Below the pieces are notes generated by a model. It was not told where the DNA came from. It was given only the letters and a program-made list of their open reading frames with translations, and ran no database searches. From positions 48,001 to 112,000 of the forward strand of contig CACLTL010000003.1 in assembly GCA_902609855.1 (NCBI GenBank): a stretch of DNA of 64,000 bases. Direction: 5' to 3'. Made by a program: the position numbers and the translations under genes. Source of the stretch: an uncultured Pelagibacteraceae bacterium. Lineage in GTDB: Bacteria > Pseudomonadota > Alphaproteobacteria > Pelagibacterales > Pelagibacteraceae. This document shows positions 37,812 to 48,130 of this stretch, piece after piece (position 1 is the stretch's first letter; each line of letters opens with the position of its first letter).

Positions 37812-38544
37812 ATATTTTACAAATAATTTCCCTATCACAAATCTTCATAAAAAACCTTCCATAAAATCTGAGATTGTAACACAAATGATTTATGGAGATA
37901 GTTTTTTAATATCTAAAAGAAGCAGAAACTGGTTAAAAATTAAAATCAAAGAAGATGGTTATAAGGGTTTTATTAAAAATAGAAAATTTCCTAAATATTT
38001 AAAACCCACCCATAAAGTAAATAAGCTTAAATCTAAGATTTTTAAACTGCCAAATAAAAGTAAAAAAATAAACGAGATATCATTTGGTTCAAAAATAAAA
38101 GTCTTAGAAAATAAAAAAAATTTTTTAAGATTTTCGAAGGGATGGGTAAATAAAAATGATGTAAAGCCTATTTCTTATAAAGAAAAAAACCCATTTAACA
38201 AAATTTCTATTTTTAAAAATATAAAATATAAATGGGGTGGAAAAACTTTTAAAGGAATTGATTGCTCTGCTTTAATTCAAATTTTTTTAAATTTTAACAA
38301 TAAATTTTGTCCCCGTGACGCTAAAGATCAAGTAAAATTTTTTAAAAAAAATATTAGACTTAAAAAAATTAGGAAAAATGATATTATTTACTGGAAAGGT
38401 CATGTAGCCCTAGCTCTTTCTAATAAAAAACTTATACATGCCTATGGGCCAATGAAAAAAACAGTAATTATGGGGATTAATCAAACAATTAAAAGAATAG
38501 AACAAACTGCTAAACTAAAAGTGATAGGAATTAAAAGGCTATAA
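37804..38544 (+). CDS. NlpC/P60 family cell-wall peptidase with SH3-like N-terminus
   Basis: A 246-residue protein. The first ~120 residues look like two bacterial SH3-type domains (PITNLHKKPSIKSEIVTQMIYGDSFLISKRSRNWLKI with a second GWV-containing copy). The C-terminal NlpC/P60 domain has the catalytic Cys154 in FKGIDCSALIQ, His200 in WKGHVALAL and His212 in LIHAYG, the usual triad. No signal peptide is visible, which favours a cytosolic recycling role. Members of this family cleave gamma-D-Glu-diaminopimelate bonds. The start overlaps the AmpG-like gene by eight bases. Confidence 0.9.
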   Translation: MTKYFTNNFPITNLHKKPSIKSEIVTQMIYGDSFLISKRSRNWLKIKIKEDGYKGFIKNRKFPKYLKPTHKVNKLKSKIFKLPNKSKKINEISFGSKIKVLENKKNFLRFSKGWVNKNDVKPISYKEKNPFNKISIFKNIKYKWGGKTFKGIDCSALIQIFLNFNNKFCPRDAKDQVKFFKKNIRLKKIRKNDIIYWKGHVALALSNKKLIHAYGPMKKTVIMGINQTIKRIEQTAKLKVIGIKRL

Positions 38545-38548
38545 AGAC

Positions 38549-38580
38549 AAAGGCAGCTTCAGTCTCCCTCCACTGCCCTT
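38549..38580. terminator. Candidate bidirectional hairpin after the NlpC/P60 gene
   Basis: Inverted repeat AAAGGCAG / CTGCCCTT enclosing 16 bases, five bases after the NlpC/P60 stop codon. On the minus strand the stem reads AAGGGCAG / CTGCCTTT, eight pairs with one G-U, and is followed by a T-rich tract, downstream of tRNA-Ser. It is much richer in G+C than its surroundings and lies between convergent genes. The large loop is unusual for an intrinsic terminator, so a small structured RNA is an alternative. Confidence 0.4.
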
Positions 38581-38645
38581 ATATTTAATTTAAATGATTC
38601 GCATTAATTTTTTAAGACTCTTAGTGGTTGTATGTGGATAATGAT

Positions 38646-38735
38646 TGGCGGAGAGAGAGGGATTCGAACCCTCGAAACGGTTTCCCGTTTACACGCTTTC
38701 CAAGCGTGCGCCTTCAACCACTCGGCCACCTCTCC
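38646..38735 (-). tRNA. tRNA-Ser (anticodon GGA)
   Basis: Class II tRNA of 90 bases with encoded CCA. Acceptor GGAGAGG / CTCTCCG forms six pairs plus a terminal mismatch-tolerant end; the D arm is GCCGAGTGGTTGAAGGC. The anticodon loop TTGGAAA gives GGA. The long variable arm (AACGGGAAACCGTTT) forms its own hairpin as serine tRNAs require, and the T loop is the standard TTCGAAT. It separates the peptidoglycan genes from the surface-sugar cluster. Confidence 0.97.
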
Positions 38736-38754
38736 ATATATCAAAAGCATTTAA

Positions 38755-39780
38755 TTAAATCTTTTTTAAAAATTTTTTTATCGCATCATGCTCTGCTTTA
38801 AGAGAAAACATCCCTGATAATTTTTTTCTTTGCTTAGAGGAATTTTGTGTAAAATTTTTCAAATTTAAATTAATCAGAATTTTTTTACAGAAGTCTTTTA
38901 TCTCTGAAGATTTTACCTCAATAAAAATTGGTTTTTTCCAGTATTCTTTACCGCCTTCACCTGTGTAACCTATAACTTTATTTCCTGATATAGCAGCCTC
39001 AACTGGAGGTAAAGGAAGACCTTCCAACTCAGAAAAGGCTAAAAATATTTTAGACTCAGCGAGATTATTATAAACTTCTTTATCAGATAAATTCATTAAT
39101 GGTTTTATTTTCCATTTTTTAGGGAGGTAATTTTTTAAAAAAGATATAACAAGCTCACTATGTTTTTTTAATTTTCTAGGCATATAAGTAATTATATTTT
39201 TCTTTGTAGCTTTTTTAAAATTTTTAAAATCAATTGAATATTTTACATCAATTATTTTTTTTTTTACTTTTGGATAAGCCAAAGAAACACACTCTTTAAT
39301 ATCTTTAGAATAAGTCAAAATATACTTTGCTTTATTGTAAGCTAAATTTAATTTTGAAATATTGTTAGTTGGGAATATAGAATATCCATTTTGAACAAAT
39401 ATTGCATATGGGATATTTCCTTTTATACAAAAATCAGGAGCAAAATGGGCAAACATTTCAGGTAAAATTATAAAATCTTTTTTTTTATTGAAAATAAAAT
39501 CATTTTTGGTTTTAATTTTTATGTTAAACCACGAAAAATAGTAATTTTTTTTAACTGTGATATCTCTGAAACTCCACCCAGAAAATTTTGATTTGATAAA
39601 TTTACCTTTAAATTTTTTATTAATAGAGTTTAAAATTTTTCCTAATTTTTTTTTTTTTATATGAATGATAGAAGATGAATAGCCTTTTAATGAATCTATA
39701 AAATTTGAATATTGATATATTACTTTTCCTCCACCTGAAGCTCCTTTTTGTGCATCTATTAAAAATATAATATTTCTCAT
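38755..39780 (-). CDS. Glycosyltransferase, GT4-like
   Basis: A 341-residue protein with GT-B features. The N-terminal NIIFLIDAQKGASGGGKVIYQYSNF holds a glycine-rich donor loop, and the C-terminal ESKIFLAFSELEGLPLPPVEAAISGNKVIGYTGEGG contains the E-x7-E-type acidic pair of family 4 transferases. It is lysine-rich and has very low G+C. It overlaps the methyltransferase gene by four bases, part of a three-gene surface-sugar cluster beside tRNA-Ser. Sugar specificity cannot be read. Confidence 0.82.
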   Translation of the reverse strand: MRNIIFLIDAQKGASGGGKVIYQYSNFIDSLKGYSSSIIHIKKKKLGKILNSINKKFKGKFIKSKFSGWSFRDITVKKNYYFSWFNIKIKTKNDFIFNKKKDFIILPEMFAHFAPDFCIKGNIPYAIFVQNGYSIFPTNNISKLNLAYNKAKYILTYSKDIKECVSLAYPKVKKKIIDVKYSIDFKNFKKATKKNIITYMPRKLKKHSELVISFLKNYLPKKWKIKPLMNLSDKEVYNNLAESKIFLAFSELEGLPLPPVEAAISGNKVIGYTGEGGKEYWKKPIFIEVKSSEIKDFCKKILINLNLKNFTQNSSKQRKKLSGMFSLKAEHDAIKKFLKKI

Positions 39781-40598
39781 TTTTTTATTAATAATAAAAT
39801 TTTTTCATTTTTCCAGCTAGCTGTAAAATTATTTATATGAGGAGTCTCTATAAAGGCTATATATGAAAAAAATTTTTTAAGATGTTTTATTTTTTCGTAA
39901 TACTTTGTCTCTTCATATCCTTTTCTAAATCGATAAATATCTTCTATTATAACTATACCACCTGGTTTCAAAAATTTATGCGTATTTAAAATTACATTTA
40001 TTTGATGATCAAATAAGTGGGTGCTGTCATCAATAATAATATCATATTTCTTTTTTGTCTTTTTAAATTGAGAAATAATGATTTTTTTATCGCTTACATC
40101 AATAAAATGATATTTTACATTTTTAAGCTTATCTCTTTTAGCTAAATTAATTTTTTCTTTATCAATTTCAAAACAATCTATATCTGCTTTTTTAAAATAT
40201 TTTCTCCACATTTTTGTTGACGCATTTTTTTCAATACCTATTTCAGCTACTGAGCATTTTTTACTTATTAAATTTGCAAAAATTAAGTTATAAAGACTTG
40301 TATATCCACTTCGATGTCCAATCATATTAATACTTGATTTATTAGTATTGAACTTTTTTCCAAGTTTGCAAAGATCAGTTTCTTCTAATGAACTATCGAA
40401 TATTATTTTTCCAAAATTATTTTGTTTTTTTCTTAAAATATATCTTCTTGTTGATTTAGAAAATTCTAAATTAAATTTTTGACCAAATTCTAATGATGGT
40501 AAAATTTTAATTTGCATTTTGCACACAAGCAAATTGATAAATTTTAAGGATAAAACAAAAAAGTACTTTGAAATAAATCTTAATTTTTTCTTAATCAT
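39777..40598 (-). CDS. Class I SAM-dependent methyltransferase in glycan cluster
   Basis: A 273-residue protein. The N-terminus has a hydrophobic, positively charged helix (about 1-30) that may touch the membrane. The methyltransferase core shows as KKCSVAEIGIEKNASTKMWRKYF (motif I variant EIGI), IDCFEIDKEKINLA, YDIIIDDSTHLFDHQ and LKPGGIVIIEDIYR. The DDSTH block resembles sugar O-methyltransferases such as macrocin O-methyltransferases, so methylation of a surface sugar is plausible. Flanked on both sides by glycosyltransferases. Confidence 0.83.
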   Translation of the reverse strand: MIKKKLRFISKYFFVLSLKFINLLVCKMQIKILPSLEFGQKFNLEFSKSTRRYILRKKQNNFGKIIFDSSLEETDLCKLGKKFNTNKSSINMIGHRSGYTSLYNLIFANLISKKCSVAEIGIEKNASTKMWRKYFKKADIDCFEIDKEKINLAKRDKLKNVKYHFIDVSDKKIIISQFKKTKKKYDIIIDDSTHLFDHQINVILNTHKFLKPGGIVIIEDIYRFRKGYEETKYYEKIKHLKKFFSYIAFIETPHINNFTASWKNEKILLLIKK

Positions 40599-40612
40599 AT
40601 GTATAAAAAATT

Positions 40613-41638
40613 TTATTGATCATAACTTAAAATATTTTGACTTAATTTTTCTATAAAATCTTTGTAAGTCGGTAGTTTATTGTTTTTCATGTCCTTTTGA
40701 ATTTTTTTATAGTTTTTCTTTATATTATTAAGGGTTCCCAAAAAATTTATAAAATTCCTTTTTGATACAAAAATTCCTTTTTTTTCACCAATTACATGCT
40801 TAATATCATCAAATATCACAACCGGTCTTCTCCTAGCTAAAGCCTCAAGAATAACCATTGGATGACCTTCAGTATAAGAAGGTAAAACAAAAATGTTATT
40901 ATCATCATATGTTTTTATAAGTTTTACTTTGCTGTTTTGAGTAGAATAAATTTTTACATTACTTTGATTTGTATTATATGAAGTCCTTTTTTCTGCTCCC
41001 ACAACTGTCAAAGATATATTTTTTTTGTTTTTAATTAAATTTAATAAGTAAAAAATACCTTTTTCAATTTTTAATCTTCCGACGTATAATAATTTGAAAT
41101 TTTTAACCTCAATTTTTTTAGGCTGTCTTAACCAAGTTGAGTCTAATTGTGATGGACTTACAATCTTCCCTTTTCTACCGCGAAGAATATATTCTCTGCA
41201 GCTAATTAAGTGAGAAATTGAGCAAGTAACACTAAACATTAAATGATAAATCAATGATCCTACTTTCCCCAAAATTGCTTTGTATTCACCGTATCCATCA
41301 CTTCTTAAATAAATAATAGGTTTCTTTCCAAATAATCTTAAAAATATAGAAATCATAAAAGTATAGGGAGAAATTGAAATAATTAGATATTTAGCATCTT
41401 TATCCTTCGCAGACTCGATAATTTTAGAGACGTATGAAAAGATATTATTAAATATTTTAATCTTGTTTAATTTAATTTCATGAGGTCTGTCTTTATTAGA
41501 TTTTCTTCCAAATAAATGGACATCAAATTTTTTATTAAGTCCTTCTGGCGTAGTTTTGAGATCAATATTTTCACAATAAAACTTTTCTTCTTGATGATAA
41601 ATACTCTCGTTAGAAAAAATAAATAATTTTTTTTTCAT
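40613..41638 (-). CDS. Glycosyltransferase family 4 (group 1)
   Basis: A 341-residue GT-B enzyme. The C-terminal donor domain has FKLLYVGRLKIEKGIFYLLNLI, DDNNIFVLPSYTEGHPMVILEALARRRPVVIFDDIKHVIG, with the E-x7-E motif. The N-terminal region is variable with ILRLFGKKPIIYLRSDGYGE. Its ATG shares a base with the lepA stop codon (TAATG), so it is transcribed with the translation-factor operon. Likely acts in surface polysaccharide assembly. Confidence 0.88.
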   Translation of the reverse strand: MKKKLFIFSNESIYHQEEKFYCENIDLKTTPEGLNKKFDVHLFGRKSNKDRPHEIKLNKIKIFNNIFSYVSKIIESAKDKDAKYLIISISPYTFMISIFLRLFGKKPIIYLRSDGYGEYKAILGKVGSLIYHLMFSVTCSISHLISCREYILRGRKGKIVSPSQLDSTWLRQPKKIEVKNFKLLYVGRLKIEKGIFYLLNLIKNKKNISLTVVGAEKRTSYNTNQSNVKIYSTQNSKVKLIKTYDDNNIFVLPSYTEGHPMVILEALARRRPVVIFDDIKHVIGEKKGIFVSKRNFINFLGTLNNIKKNYKKIQKDMKNNKLPTYKDFIEKLSQNILSYDQ

Positions 41639-43446
41639 TAGGACTCTTTATTTATTTTTAATACTCCGATAAACGCTTCTTGTGGAATTTCAACTTTTCC
41701 AAACTGTTTTGATCTAGCTTTACCTCTTTTTTGTTTCTCTAAAAGTTTCCTCTTTCTATCAGTAGCACCTCCGCCATGTATTTTTGTCAAAACATCTTTC
41801 TTGAAACCTTTAATTGACTCACGTGCAACTATTTTACTTCCGATAGCAGCTTGAACAGGAATCATAAAGTTATGTCTTGGTATTAAATCTTTTAATTTTT
41901 CACAAACTTGTCTACCAGTTGTTTGTGCGAAATCTTTATGAATAATCATTGCTAATGCATCGACAGGTTCAGAATTAACTAAAATACCTAGTTTGACAAG
42001 ACTCCCTTCTCTATACCCTGAGATTTCATAATCAAAACTAGCATAGCCGCTCGAAATAGATTTCAATTTATCGTTAAAATCAAATACAACTTCATTTAAT
42101 GGTAGGTCGTAGGATAAAACAGCTCTTTTACCTGAGTAACTTAAATTTGTTTGAATTCCTCTTTTGTTCTGACATATTTTAATTATTGATCCTAAATATT
42201 CATCTGGGGTAATAATTGTAGATCTGATCCATGGTTCTTCAATTTTAATTATTTGTGACGGATCAGGCATGTTTGTAGGGTTTTGTAAATCCAGTACCTC
42301 TCCTTTAGTTTTATGTACTTTATAAATAACTCCTGGGGTTGTTGTTATTAAATTTACGTCAAACTCCCTCTCTAACCTTTCTGTAATAATTTCTAAATGC
42401 AATAAACCCAAAAAACCACACCTGAAACCCAATCCTAAAGCACTTGATGACTCTGGCTCATAAGAAAAACTTGCGTCGTTCAATTTTAATTTTGCCAAGC
42501 CATCTTTTAGTTTCTGATACTCTGAGCTATCGACTGGAAAGAGCCCGCAAAATACAACGGGTTTGCTTGGTTTAAAGCCTGGTAAAGGTTTGTCTATGGG
42601 GGTGCCAGCATCACAAATGGTGTCTCCAACTTTTGTTTCCGAAAGAGATTTAATACCTGTAATTATAAATCCGATTTCACCGGAATTAAGCTCTGCAATA
42701 TCTGTGGGTTTAGGTGTAAATACACCTACTTTCTCAACTATATATTCTTGGTTGTTTGACATCAATTTTACTTTCATATTTTTTTTTAATTTACCGTCAA
42801 TTATTCTTACTAAAATAACAACGCCAAGATAACTATCGTACCAGCTGTCTACCAGTAAACATTTCAATTTTTCATCTGCTACTCCGTCCGGAGAAGGTAA
42901 TTTGTTAATGATTGCCTCTAGAATTTCTTCGATCCCTTCTCCTGTTTTACCTGAGCAAGAAATAGCATTAGTTGTTTCAATACCTACTACATCTTCGATT
43001 TCTTTTTTTGTTTTTTCAACATCTGAAGCGGGTAAATCTATTTTGTTCAATATAGGTATTACTTCATGATTAATTTCTAAAGCTTGATAAACATTAGCTA
43101 GAGTTTGAGCTTCAACGCCTTGTGTGCTGTCTACAATTAATAGGGAACCTTCACATGCAGACAATGATCGACTTACCTCATATCCAAAATCTACATGACC
43201 AGGGGTATCGATGATATTTAATATATAATCTTTTCCATCTTTTGCTTTATAGTTTAGCTTTACTGTTTGCGCTTTTATTGTGATTCCTCTTTCTCTTTCA
43301 ATATCCATAGAGTCAAGAACTTGCTGTTTCATTTCTCGGTCGGTAAGCCCTCCACATTTATGAATAATTCGATCTGCTATTGTTGATTTACCATGATCTA
43401 TATGCGCAATTATAGAAAAATTACGTATTCTTTTTATATCCGACAT
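41638..43446 (-). CDS. lepA: Elongation factor 4 (LepA)
   Basis: Ribosome-associated GTPase that aids translation and assembly, with a proposed back-translocation activity. Length 602. G1 [14 protein letters not shown] begins near residue 12, the switch includes [13 protein letters not shown]3 is DTPGHVDF and G4 is NKIDLP. The unique C-terminal domain shows as [42 protein letters not shown]. One-base TAATG overlaps join it to pheT upstream and the glycosyltransferase downstream. Confidence 0.98.
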   Translation of the reverse strand: MSDIKRIRNFSIIAHIDHGKSTIADRIIHKCGGLTDREMKQQVLDSMDIERERGITIKAQTVKLNYKAKDGKDYILNIIDTPGHVDFGYEVSRSLSACEGSLLIVDSTQGVEAQTLANVYQALEINHEVIPILNKIDLPASDVEKTKKEIEDVVGIETTNAISCSGKTGEGIEEILEAIINKLPSPDGVADEKLKCLLVDSWYDSYLGVVILVRIIDGKLKKNMKVKLMSNNQEYIVEKVGVFTPKPTDIAELNSGEIGFIITGIKSLSETKVGDTICDAGTPIDKPLPGFKPSKPVVFCGLFPVDSSEYQKLKDGLAKLKLNDASFSYEPESSSALGLGFRCGFLGLLHLEIITERLEREFDVNLITTTPGVIYKVHKTKGEVLDLQNPTNMPDPSQIIKIEEPWIRSTIITPDEYLGSIIKICQNKRGIQTNLSYSGKRAVLSYDLPLNEVVFDFNDKLKSISSGYASFDYEISGYREGSLVKLGILVNSEPVDALAMIIHKDFAQTTGRQVCEKLKDLIPRHNFMIPVQAAIGSKIVARESIKGFKKDVLTKIHGGGATDRKRKLLEKQKRGKARSKQFGKVEIPQEAFIGVLKINKES

Positions 43447-45848
43447 TAGGACCTAATTGTAGCGCCAGTTTTTTTACTCACTGTATCAACAATCTTTTTA
43501 CTGATTTCTTCTAAGTCATTCTCAGAAAGAGTTTTGTTAATAGCTTGTAATGTAACATTAATTGCAACTGACTTTTTATCTTTTGGAATACTATCTCCCT
43601 CATAAACATCAAAGGTTGATACATTTTGAATTAAATTATCATCCACTTCTTTTATAATTTTCTCAAGTGTCCCAATTTTGAAAATTTTATCTATCACGAA
43701 AGCAAAATCTCTTTCTGATTTTTGATAGTCTGAAGCTTGAAAACTTTTTTTACTTTGTCTTAATTTTTTATTAGGTTCAGGAATATTTTTTAAAAATATC
43801 TCAAATCCGTAAATATTTTTATCTTTACAATCTAAATTTTTAATGATTGCAGGATGTATTTCTCCAAAATAGGCTAGATGAGGTCCTTTCTCTGATTTTA
43901 AAGTTATCGATCCTGATCTACCCGGGTGATAACTGTATTTAGTATTGTCGCTTACAAAAAGGTTTTTTTCTTCTATTCCAAGATCAACCAAAGTTTTAAT
44001 TGCATCACTTTTGATATCAAAAATATCAACTTCTCTCTCTTTATCTAGCCAACTCTTTCTATTTATTTTTCCAGATTTTAAACCGCCAACCACAACCTGT
44101 TGCTCGCCTGGATTTTTCCCAAAAAATGTTGGGCCAATTTCAAATAAAGACAAGTCCTCGTATCCTCTATCCTGATTCTTTTTTAAATAGATTGCTAAAT
44201 TTGAAAAAATTGATCGTCTTAAAACATCTAGATCAGATGAAATAGGATTATATATTGGAATTTCTTTTTCCCCTTTGGAAAATTGTTTATCAATCTTTGA
44301 GTCTGTAAAAGACCAGGTGACTATTTCCATATAGCCTTTCGAAGCTAAAGATCTCTGAGATAAATGGAACAGCTTTTGTTTAAAGTTTAAAGTATCTTGA
44401 GTTCTATGTTTGCTTGGCTCAACTAATTTTATATTATTAAACCCTTTAATCCTAATTAGTTCTTCGATTAAATCCTCGTCCAAACTCACATCTGGCCTCC
44501 AGCTCGGAACTTCTACTTTAATAGCTTTTTGGCTTTTTTTGCATTTAAAACCTAAAGAGGATAAAATTTTGTCAATCTCATTTGCGGTGATTGAAATGCC
44601 AATTAGTTTTTCAAATTTTTCTACTTTAAAATTTATTACCATGTTTTTTTGTCTTGTCTTTCCAGAAATTTGATACTTACTAGCTTCACCACCACAAATT
44701 TTTAGAATTAGCTCAGTCGCAAGATCTAACCCATCTTTGATTGAATTAGGGTCAATTCCTCTCTCAAATCTGTACTTAGCATCAGTACTTATATTCAGTG
44801 CTCTAGCTGTTTTTCTTATTGAGGATGGGCTGAAATAAGCTGCCTCTAAAAGTATATTTTTTGTATCAAATTCGGTGGAAGTAGTTGTTCCACCAATTAT
44901 TCCACCTAAACCTAAAACTCCGGATTTATCAGAAATAACACACATATCTTTTTTAAGTTTATATTTTTTTTTATCTAATGCCTCAAACGTCTCACCCTCT
45001 TTAGCGTTTCTAACGATAATTTCTTTTTGTATTTTATCTGAATCATAAGCATGCAATGGTCTGTTTAGATCAAACATTACATAGTTAGTAATATCTACTA
45101 CAGCAGAGATTGGTTTTAAGCCCAAGGATATTATTTTATTTTTGAGCCATTCAGGACTTTCTTTATTAGTAATATTTTTAATGTAGCAACTTCCAAAGGT
45201 CTCACACCCCTGATTCTTTTCTTTTGTAATTGATGTTTTAATCTCATGTTGAATATTTTGTTTAATCTTTTTTCTTTTTGTTTGTATTAATTTTCCAATC
45301 CCTGTTGATGAAAGATCTCTTGCAATACCTCTAACACCTAAACAATCAGCACGATTAGGAGTTATGGAAATATCTATTACTTTTTGTGAGTTACTTTTAA
45401 AATAACTTTTTCCTACCTCTTTCTCTTTATTTTTAAGTTCAATTATTCCCTCACTCTCATTTGATAAATTAAGTTCACTTTCTGAGCAAAGCATACCTCT
45501 AGACTCTACGCCTCTTATTTTAGCTACCTTTAATTCAAAATTAGTTTTAGGTATTATTGCTCCTGGAGGCGCGTAAATAGTTATGAGACCTTCTCTTGCA
45601 TTAGGCGCTCCACAGACAACTTTTAAAATATCTTTTCCTCCAATCGTTACATCGCAGATTTTTAATTTATCTGCATTAGGATGTTTTTCCGCTTTTAAAA
45701 CTTTCGCAATTTTGAACTTGCCCATTTCTTCAGAATTTTCTTTTATACCTTCAACTTCAAGTCCAATATTTGTAAGCTGGTTAATGATCTCACTTTCTTT
45801 AGCTGATGTTTTTAGATGTTCTTTAAGCCAAGGGATTGTAATAATCAT
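43446..45848 (-). CDS. pheT: Phenylalanyl-tRNA synthetase, beta subunit
   Basis: An 800-residue subunit of the alpha2-beta2 enzyme. The N-terminal tRNA-binding domain contains [19 protein letters not shown], then the B3/B4 editing region ([41 protein letters not shown]), the B5 region and a C-terminal FDX-ACB domain ([21 protein letters not shown]). Overlaps pheS by four bases and lepA by one. It is in the same window as the unusual tRNA-Phe, though 35 kb away. Confidence 0.97.
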   Translation of the reverse strand: MIITIPWLKEHLKTSAKESEIINQLTNIGLEVEGIKENSEEMGKFKIAKVLKAEKHPNADKLKICDVTIGGKDILKVVCGAPNAREGLITIYAPPGAIIPKTNFELKVAKIRGVESRGMLCSESELNLSNESEGIIELKNKEKEVGKSYFKSNSQKVIDISITPNRADCLGVRGIARDLSSTGIGKLIQTKRKKIKQNIQHEIKTSITKEKNQGCETFGSCYIKNITNKESPEWLKNKIISLGLKPISAVVDITNYVMFDLNRPLHAYDSDKIQKEIIVRNAKEGETFEALDKKKYKLKKDMCVISDKSGVLGLGGIIGGTTTSTEFDTKNILLEAAYFSPSSIRKTARALNISTDAKYRFERGIDPNSIKDGLDLATELILKICGGEASKYQISGKTRQKNMVINFKVEKFEKLIGISITANEIDKILSSLGFKCKKSQKAIKVEVPSWRPDVSLDEDLIEELIRIKGFNNIKLVEPSKHRTQDTLNFKQKLFHLSQRSLASKGYMEIVTWSFTDSKIDKQFSKGEKEIPIYNPISSDLDVLRRSIFSNLAIYLKKNQDRGYEDLSLFEIGPTFFGKNPGEQQVVVGGLKSGKINRKSWLDKEREVDIFDIKSDAIKTLVDLGIEEKNLFVSDNTKYSYHPGRSGSITLKSEKGPHLAYFGEIHPAIIKNLDCKDKNIYGFEIFLKNIPEPNKKLRQSKKSFQASDYQKSERDFAFVIDKIFKIGTLEKIIKEVDDNLIQNVSTFDVYEGDSIPKDKKSVAINVTLQAINKTLSENDLEEISKKIVDTVSKKTGATIRS

Positions 45849-46912
45849 TTACTCAGCCCTCTATAATTTGTTGGAACATCTAATGGATCAAATCCAAAAT
45901 GACTTAGCCATCTATAGTCTGCCTCAAAGAAAGATCTTAGATCATTAATTCCATATTTTAACATTGCTAAACGATCAATACCTATTCCGAATGCAAATCC
46001 TTGATATTTTTTTGAGTCTATTTTTACATTTTTTAAAACATTTGGATGAACCATTCCACATCCTAAAACTTCCAACCATTTATCGCCTTCTCCAATAACA
46101 ATTTTTCCTTTTTCAATTTTATATCCGATGTCAACCTCAGCTGATGGTTCTGTAAAAGGGAAATGACTTGGTCTAAACCTCATTTTTACATTTTTAACCT
46201 CAAAAAACTCTTTAATAAAGTAATCTAGACAGCCTTTAAGATGCCCCATTGTAATACCTTTATCTATATGGAGACCTTCAAGTTGATGAAACATTGGAGC
46301 ATGTGTTTGATCGCTGTCACATCTATAAGTTCTTCCGGGCACAATTATTTTAAATGGAGGCTTGCTTGATAACATTGTTCTTATTTGAACTGGTGATGTA
46401 TGTGTTCTTAACAATAATTTTTTATTTTCCTCTAAATAAAAAGTATCGTGCATATCTCTTGCAGGATGCTCCTCTGGAGTATTTAATGCTGTAAAGTTAT
46501 TATATTCCGATTCAACATCGGGCCCTTCTGCAACTGAAAATCCAATTTCTGAAAAGATCGAAGATATCTCATCAATAACTTGGGAGACTGGATGAATTTT
46601 TCCTTGCCGTTCAGGTCTTATTGGTAAAGTTACGTCAACTTTTTCATTTTTAAGTTTTTCATTAATTTCGTTAGTTTCAATTTCTAAATATTTTTGTTCT
46701 AATTGTTGCGTTAGATCGTCTTTAATTTTATTTAAATTTGACGCAAAAGCTTTTCTTTTTTCTGAGTCTAAAGATCCAAGAGTTTTGAACTGCTGAGTAA
46801 TTTGACCATTTTTACCGAAGAATTCTGTTTTGATATTTTGAAGATCATCTTTTGTTTTAACAGAGTCAATCTTTGCATTAAATACAGAATTTATTTTATC
46901 TAAATCACTCAT
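45845..46912 (-). CDS. pheS: Phenylalanyl-tRNA synthetase, alpha subunit
   Basis: Catalytic subunit, 355 residues. The N-terminal coiled-coil ([35 protein letters not shown]) binds tRNA. Class II motifs include [32 protein letters not shown] and [32 protein letters not shown] and [18 protein letters not shown] are motif 3. pheT overlaps by four bases. The 48 bases to rplT leave room for a promoter or attenuator, but I see no leader peptide. Confidence 0.98.
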   Translation of the reverse strand: MSDLDKINSVFNAKIDSVKTKDDLQNIKTEFFGKNGQITQQFKTLGSLDSEKRKAFASNLNKIKDDLTQQLEQKYLEIETNEINEKLKNEKVDVTLPIRPERQGKIHPVSQVIDEISSIFSEIGFSVAEGPDVESEYNNFTALNTPEEHPARDMHDTFYLEENKKLLLRTHTSPVQIRTMLSSKPPFKIIVPGRTYRCDSDQTHAPMFHQLEGLHIDKGITMGHLKGCLDYFIKEFFEVKNVKMRFRPSHFPFTEPSAEVDIGYKIEKGKIVIGEGDKWLEVLGCGMVHPNVLKNVKIDSKKYQGFAFGIGIDRLAMLKYGINDLRSFFEADYRWLSHFGFDPLDVPTNYRGLSK

Positions 46913-46960
46913 TAGGTAATTGATTTTTTATATTAAGTTGAGAATAAATCAAAGGCCCTT

Positions 46961-47317
46961 TTAAGCTAGGGTGGATTGAACCTTTTTTACTACTGATTTA
47001 AAGACTTCGGGATTATTATAAGCAAGCTCTGCTAGAACTTTTCTATCTAACTTAATTTTTGATTTTGCTAAACCATTGATAAATTTTGAGTAAGTTAACC
47101 CTTCAGCTCTTACGCCTGCATTAATTCTTTGTATCCATAAAGATCTAAATTCTCTTTTTTTAGCTTTTCTATCTCTATAAGCATATTGCATCGCCTTTTC
47201 CATTGCTTGGCGAGCAATTCGAATTGTGTTTTTTCTTCTTCCCCTTTGTCCTTTTACAGATTTTAAAACTTTATTGTGTTTTGCTCTGCTTACTACACCA
47301 CGTTTTGTTCTAGCCAT
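46961..47317 (-). CDS. rplT: 50S ribosomal protein L20
   Basis: A 118-residue basic protein, [20 protein letters not shown], with [21 protein letters not shown] and [26 protein letters not shown]. Binds 23S rRNA early in assembly, and in other bacteria represses its own operon. It starts one base after the rpmI stop codon. Confidence 0.98.
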   Translation of the reverse strand: MARTKRGVVSRAKHNKVLKSVKGQRGRRKNTIRIARQAMEKAMQYAYRDRKAKKREFRSLWIQRINAGVRAEGLTYSKFINGLAKSKIKLDRKVLAELAYNNPEVFKSVVKKVQSTLA

Positions 47318-47318
47318 A

Positions 47319-47525
47319 TTATCCTCTTAAATTATACGGCATATACGATTTGACAATTTTTGAGTCCTGCTTTGTCATAATTGTAGTGCCTCTTTGTTTT
47401 CTAATTTGTGAGTTTGTTCTCTTAATCATACCATGTCTTTTTCCAGCTTGAGGCATTTTAATTTTTCCTGAAGCAGTAAATCTAAATCTTTTTTTTGCTG
47501 AGCTTTTTGTTTTAAGTTTTGGCAT
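47319..47525 (-). CDS. rpmI: 50S ribosomal protein L35
   Basis: A 68-residue basic protein ([20 protein letters not shown], then [17 protein letters not shown]) of the standard L35 length and pattern. Part of infC-rpmI-rplT; infC ends 60 bases upstream, and this gap is where an L20-binding structure is found in some bacteria, but nothing clear is visible here. Confidence 0.97.
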   Translation of the reverse strand: MPKLKTKSSAKKRFRFTASGKIKMPQAGKRHGMIKRTNSQIRKQRGTTIMTKQDSKIVKSYMPYNLRG

Positions 47526-47584
47526 AAATTATTTCGGTTTATATAGGCATTGATAAATCTTTACAAGATACTAATATTGATGAT

Positions 47585-48130
47585 TTATAGTGGTTGAATT
47601 ATCATCACCATTTGACGACCCTCAAATTTTGGCTGACTTTCTACTTTTGCAACATCTTTCGTCTCGTCTATTATTCTATTCATTAAATCTTTACCTAAAT
47701 CGGTATGTTGCATCTCTCTTCCTTTAAATTTTACAGTAAATTTAACTTTATTTCCCTTTGTAATAAATTTTTTAGCATTTTTAATTTTAAAATTATAATC
47801 ATGCGCTTCTGTACCAGGTCTTAATTTAATTTCTTTGAGAGAAACAGTTTTTTGCTTTTTTTTCGCTTGATTAGCTTTTTTTTGTAAATCATATTTGTAT
47901 TTACCCATGTCCATAATTTTGCAAACTGGGGGGTTTGCATTTGGGGAAATTTCTATTAAGTCTAAACCTTCATCTTTTGCTAAACCGATTGCTTTATTCA
48001 ATGGTAAAGTACCTAGGTTACTACCATCCGCACCAATCACCTGAACATCCAAAGCTCTAATTTTTTCATTGGCTCTTGGACCTTTTGGTTTACTTCTTTT
48101 TTGAAAATAATTGGGTTTAAAGTTTGACAC
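47585..48130 (-). CDS. infC: Translation initiation factor IF-3
   Basis: A 181-residue factor that prevents premature subunit joining and checks the start codon. RANEKIRALDVQVIGADGSNLGTLPLNKAIGLAKDEGLDLIEISP is the N domain and KEIKLRPGTEAHDYNFKIKNAKKFITKGNKVKFTVKFKGREM the C domain. The start codon is GTG, directly after the thrS stop codon, with no spacer. Enteric infC uses ATT for autoregulation; here the non-ATG start may serve a similar end, which is inference. Confidence 0.96.
   Translation of the reverse strand: MSNFKPNYFQKRSKPKGPRANEKIRALDVQVIGADGSNLGTLPLNKAIGLAKDEGLDLIEISPNANPPVCKIMDMGKYKYDLQKKANQAKKKQKTVSLKEIKLRPGTEAHDYNFKIKNAKKFITKGNKVKFTVKFKGREMQHTDLGKDLMNRIIDETKDVAKVESQPKFEGRQMVMIIQPL

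Noticed and set aside
38646-38735. tRNA-Ser as an integration site of a mobile element
   Set aside because: No integrase and no obvious repeat of the tRNA 3' end is visible near the sugar genes; only the variable-cluster idea is retained.
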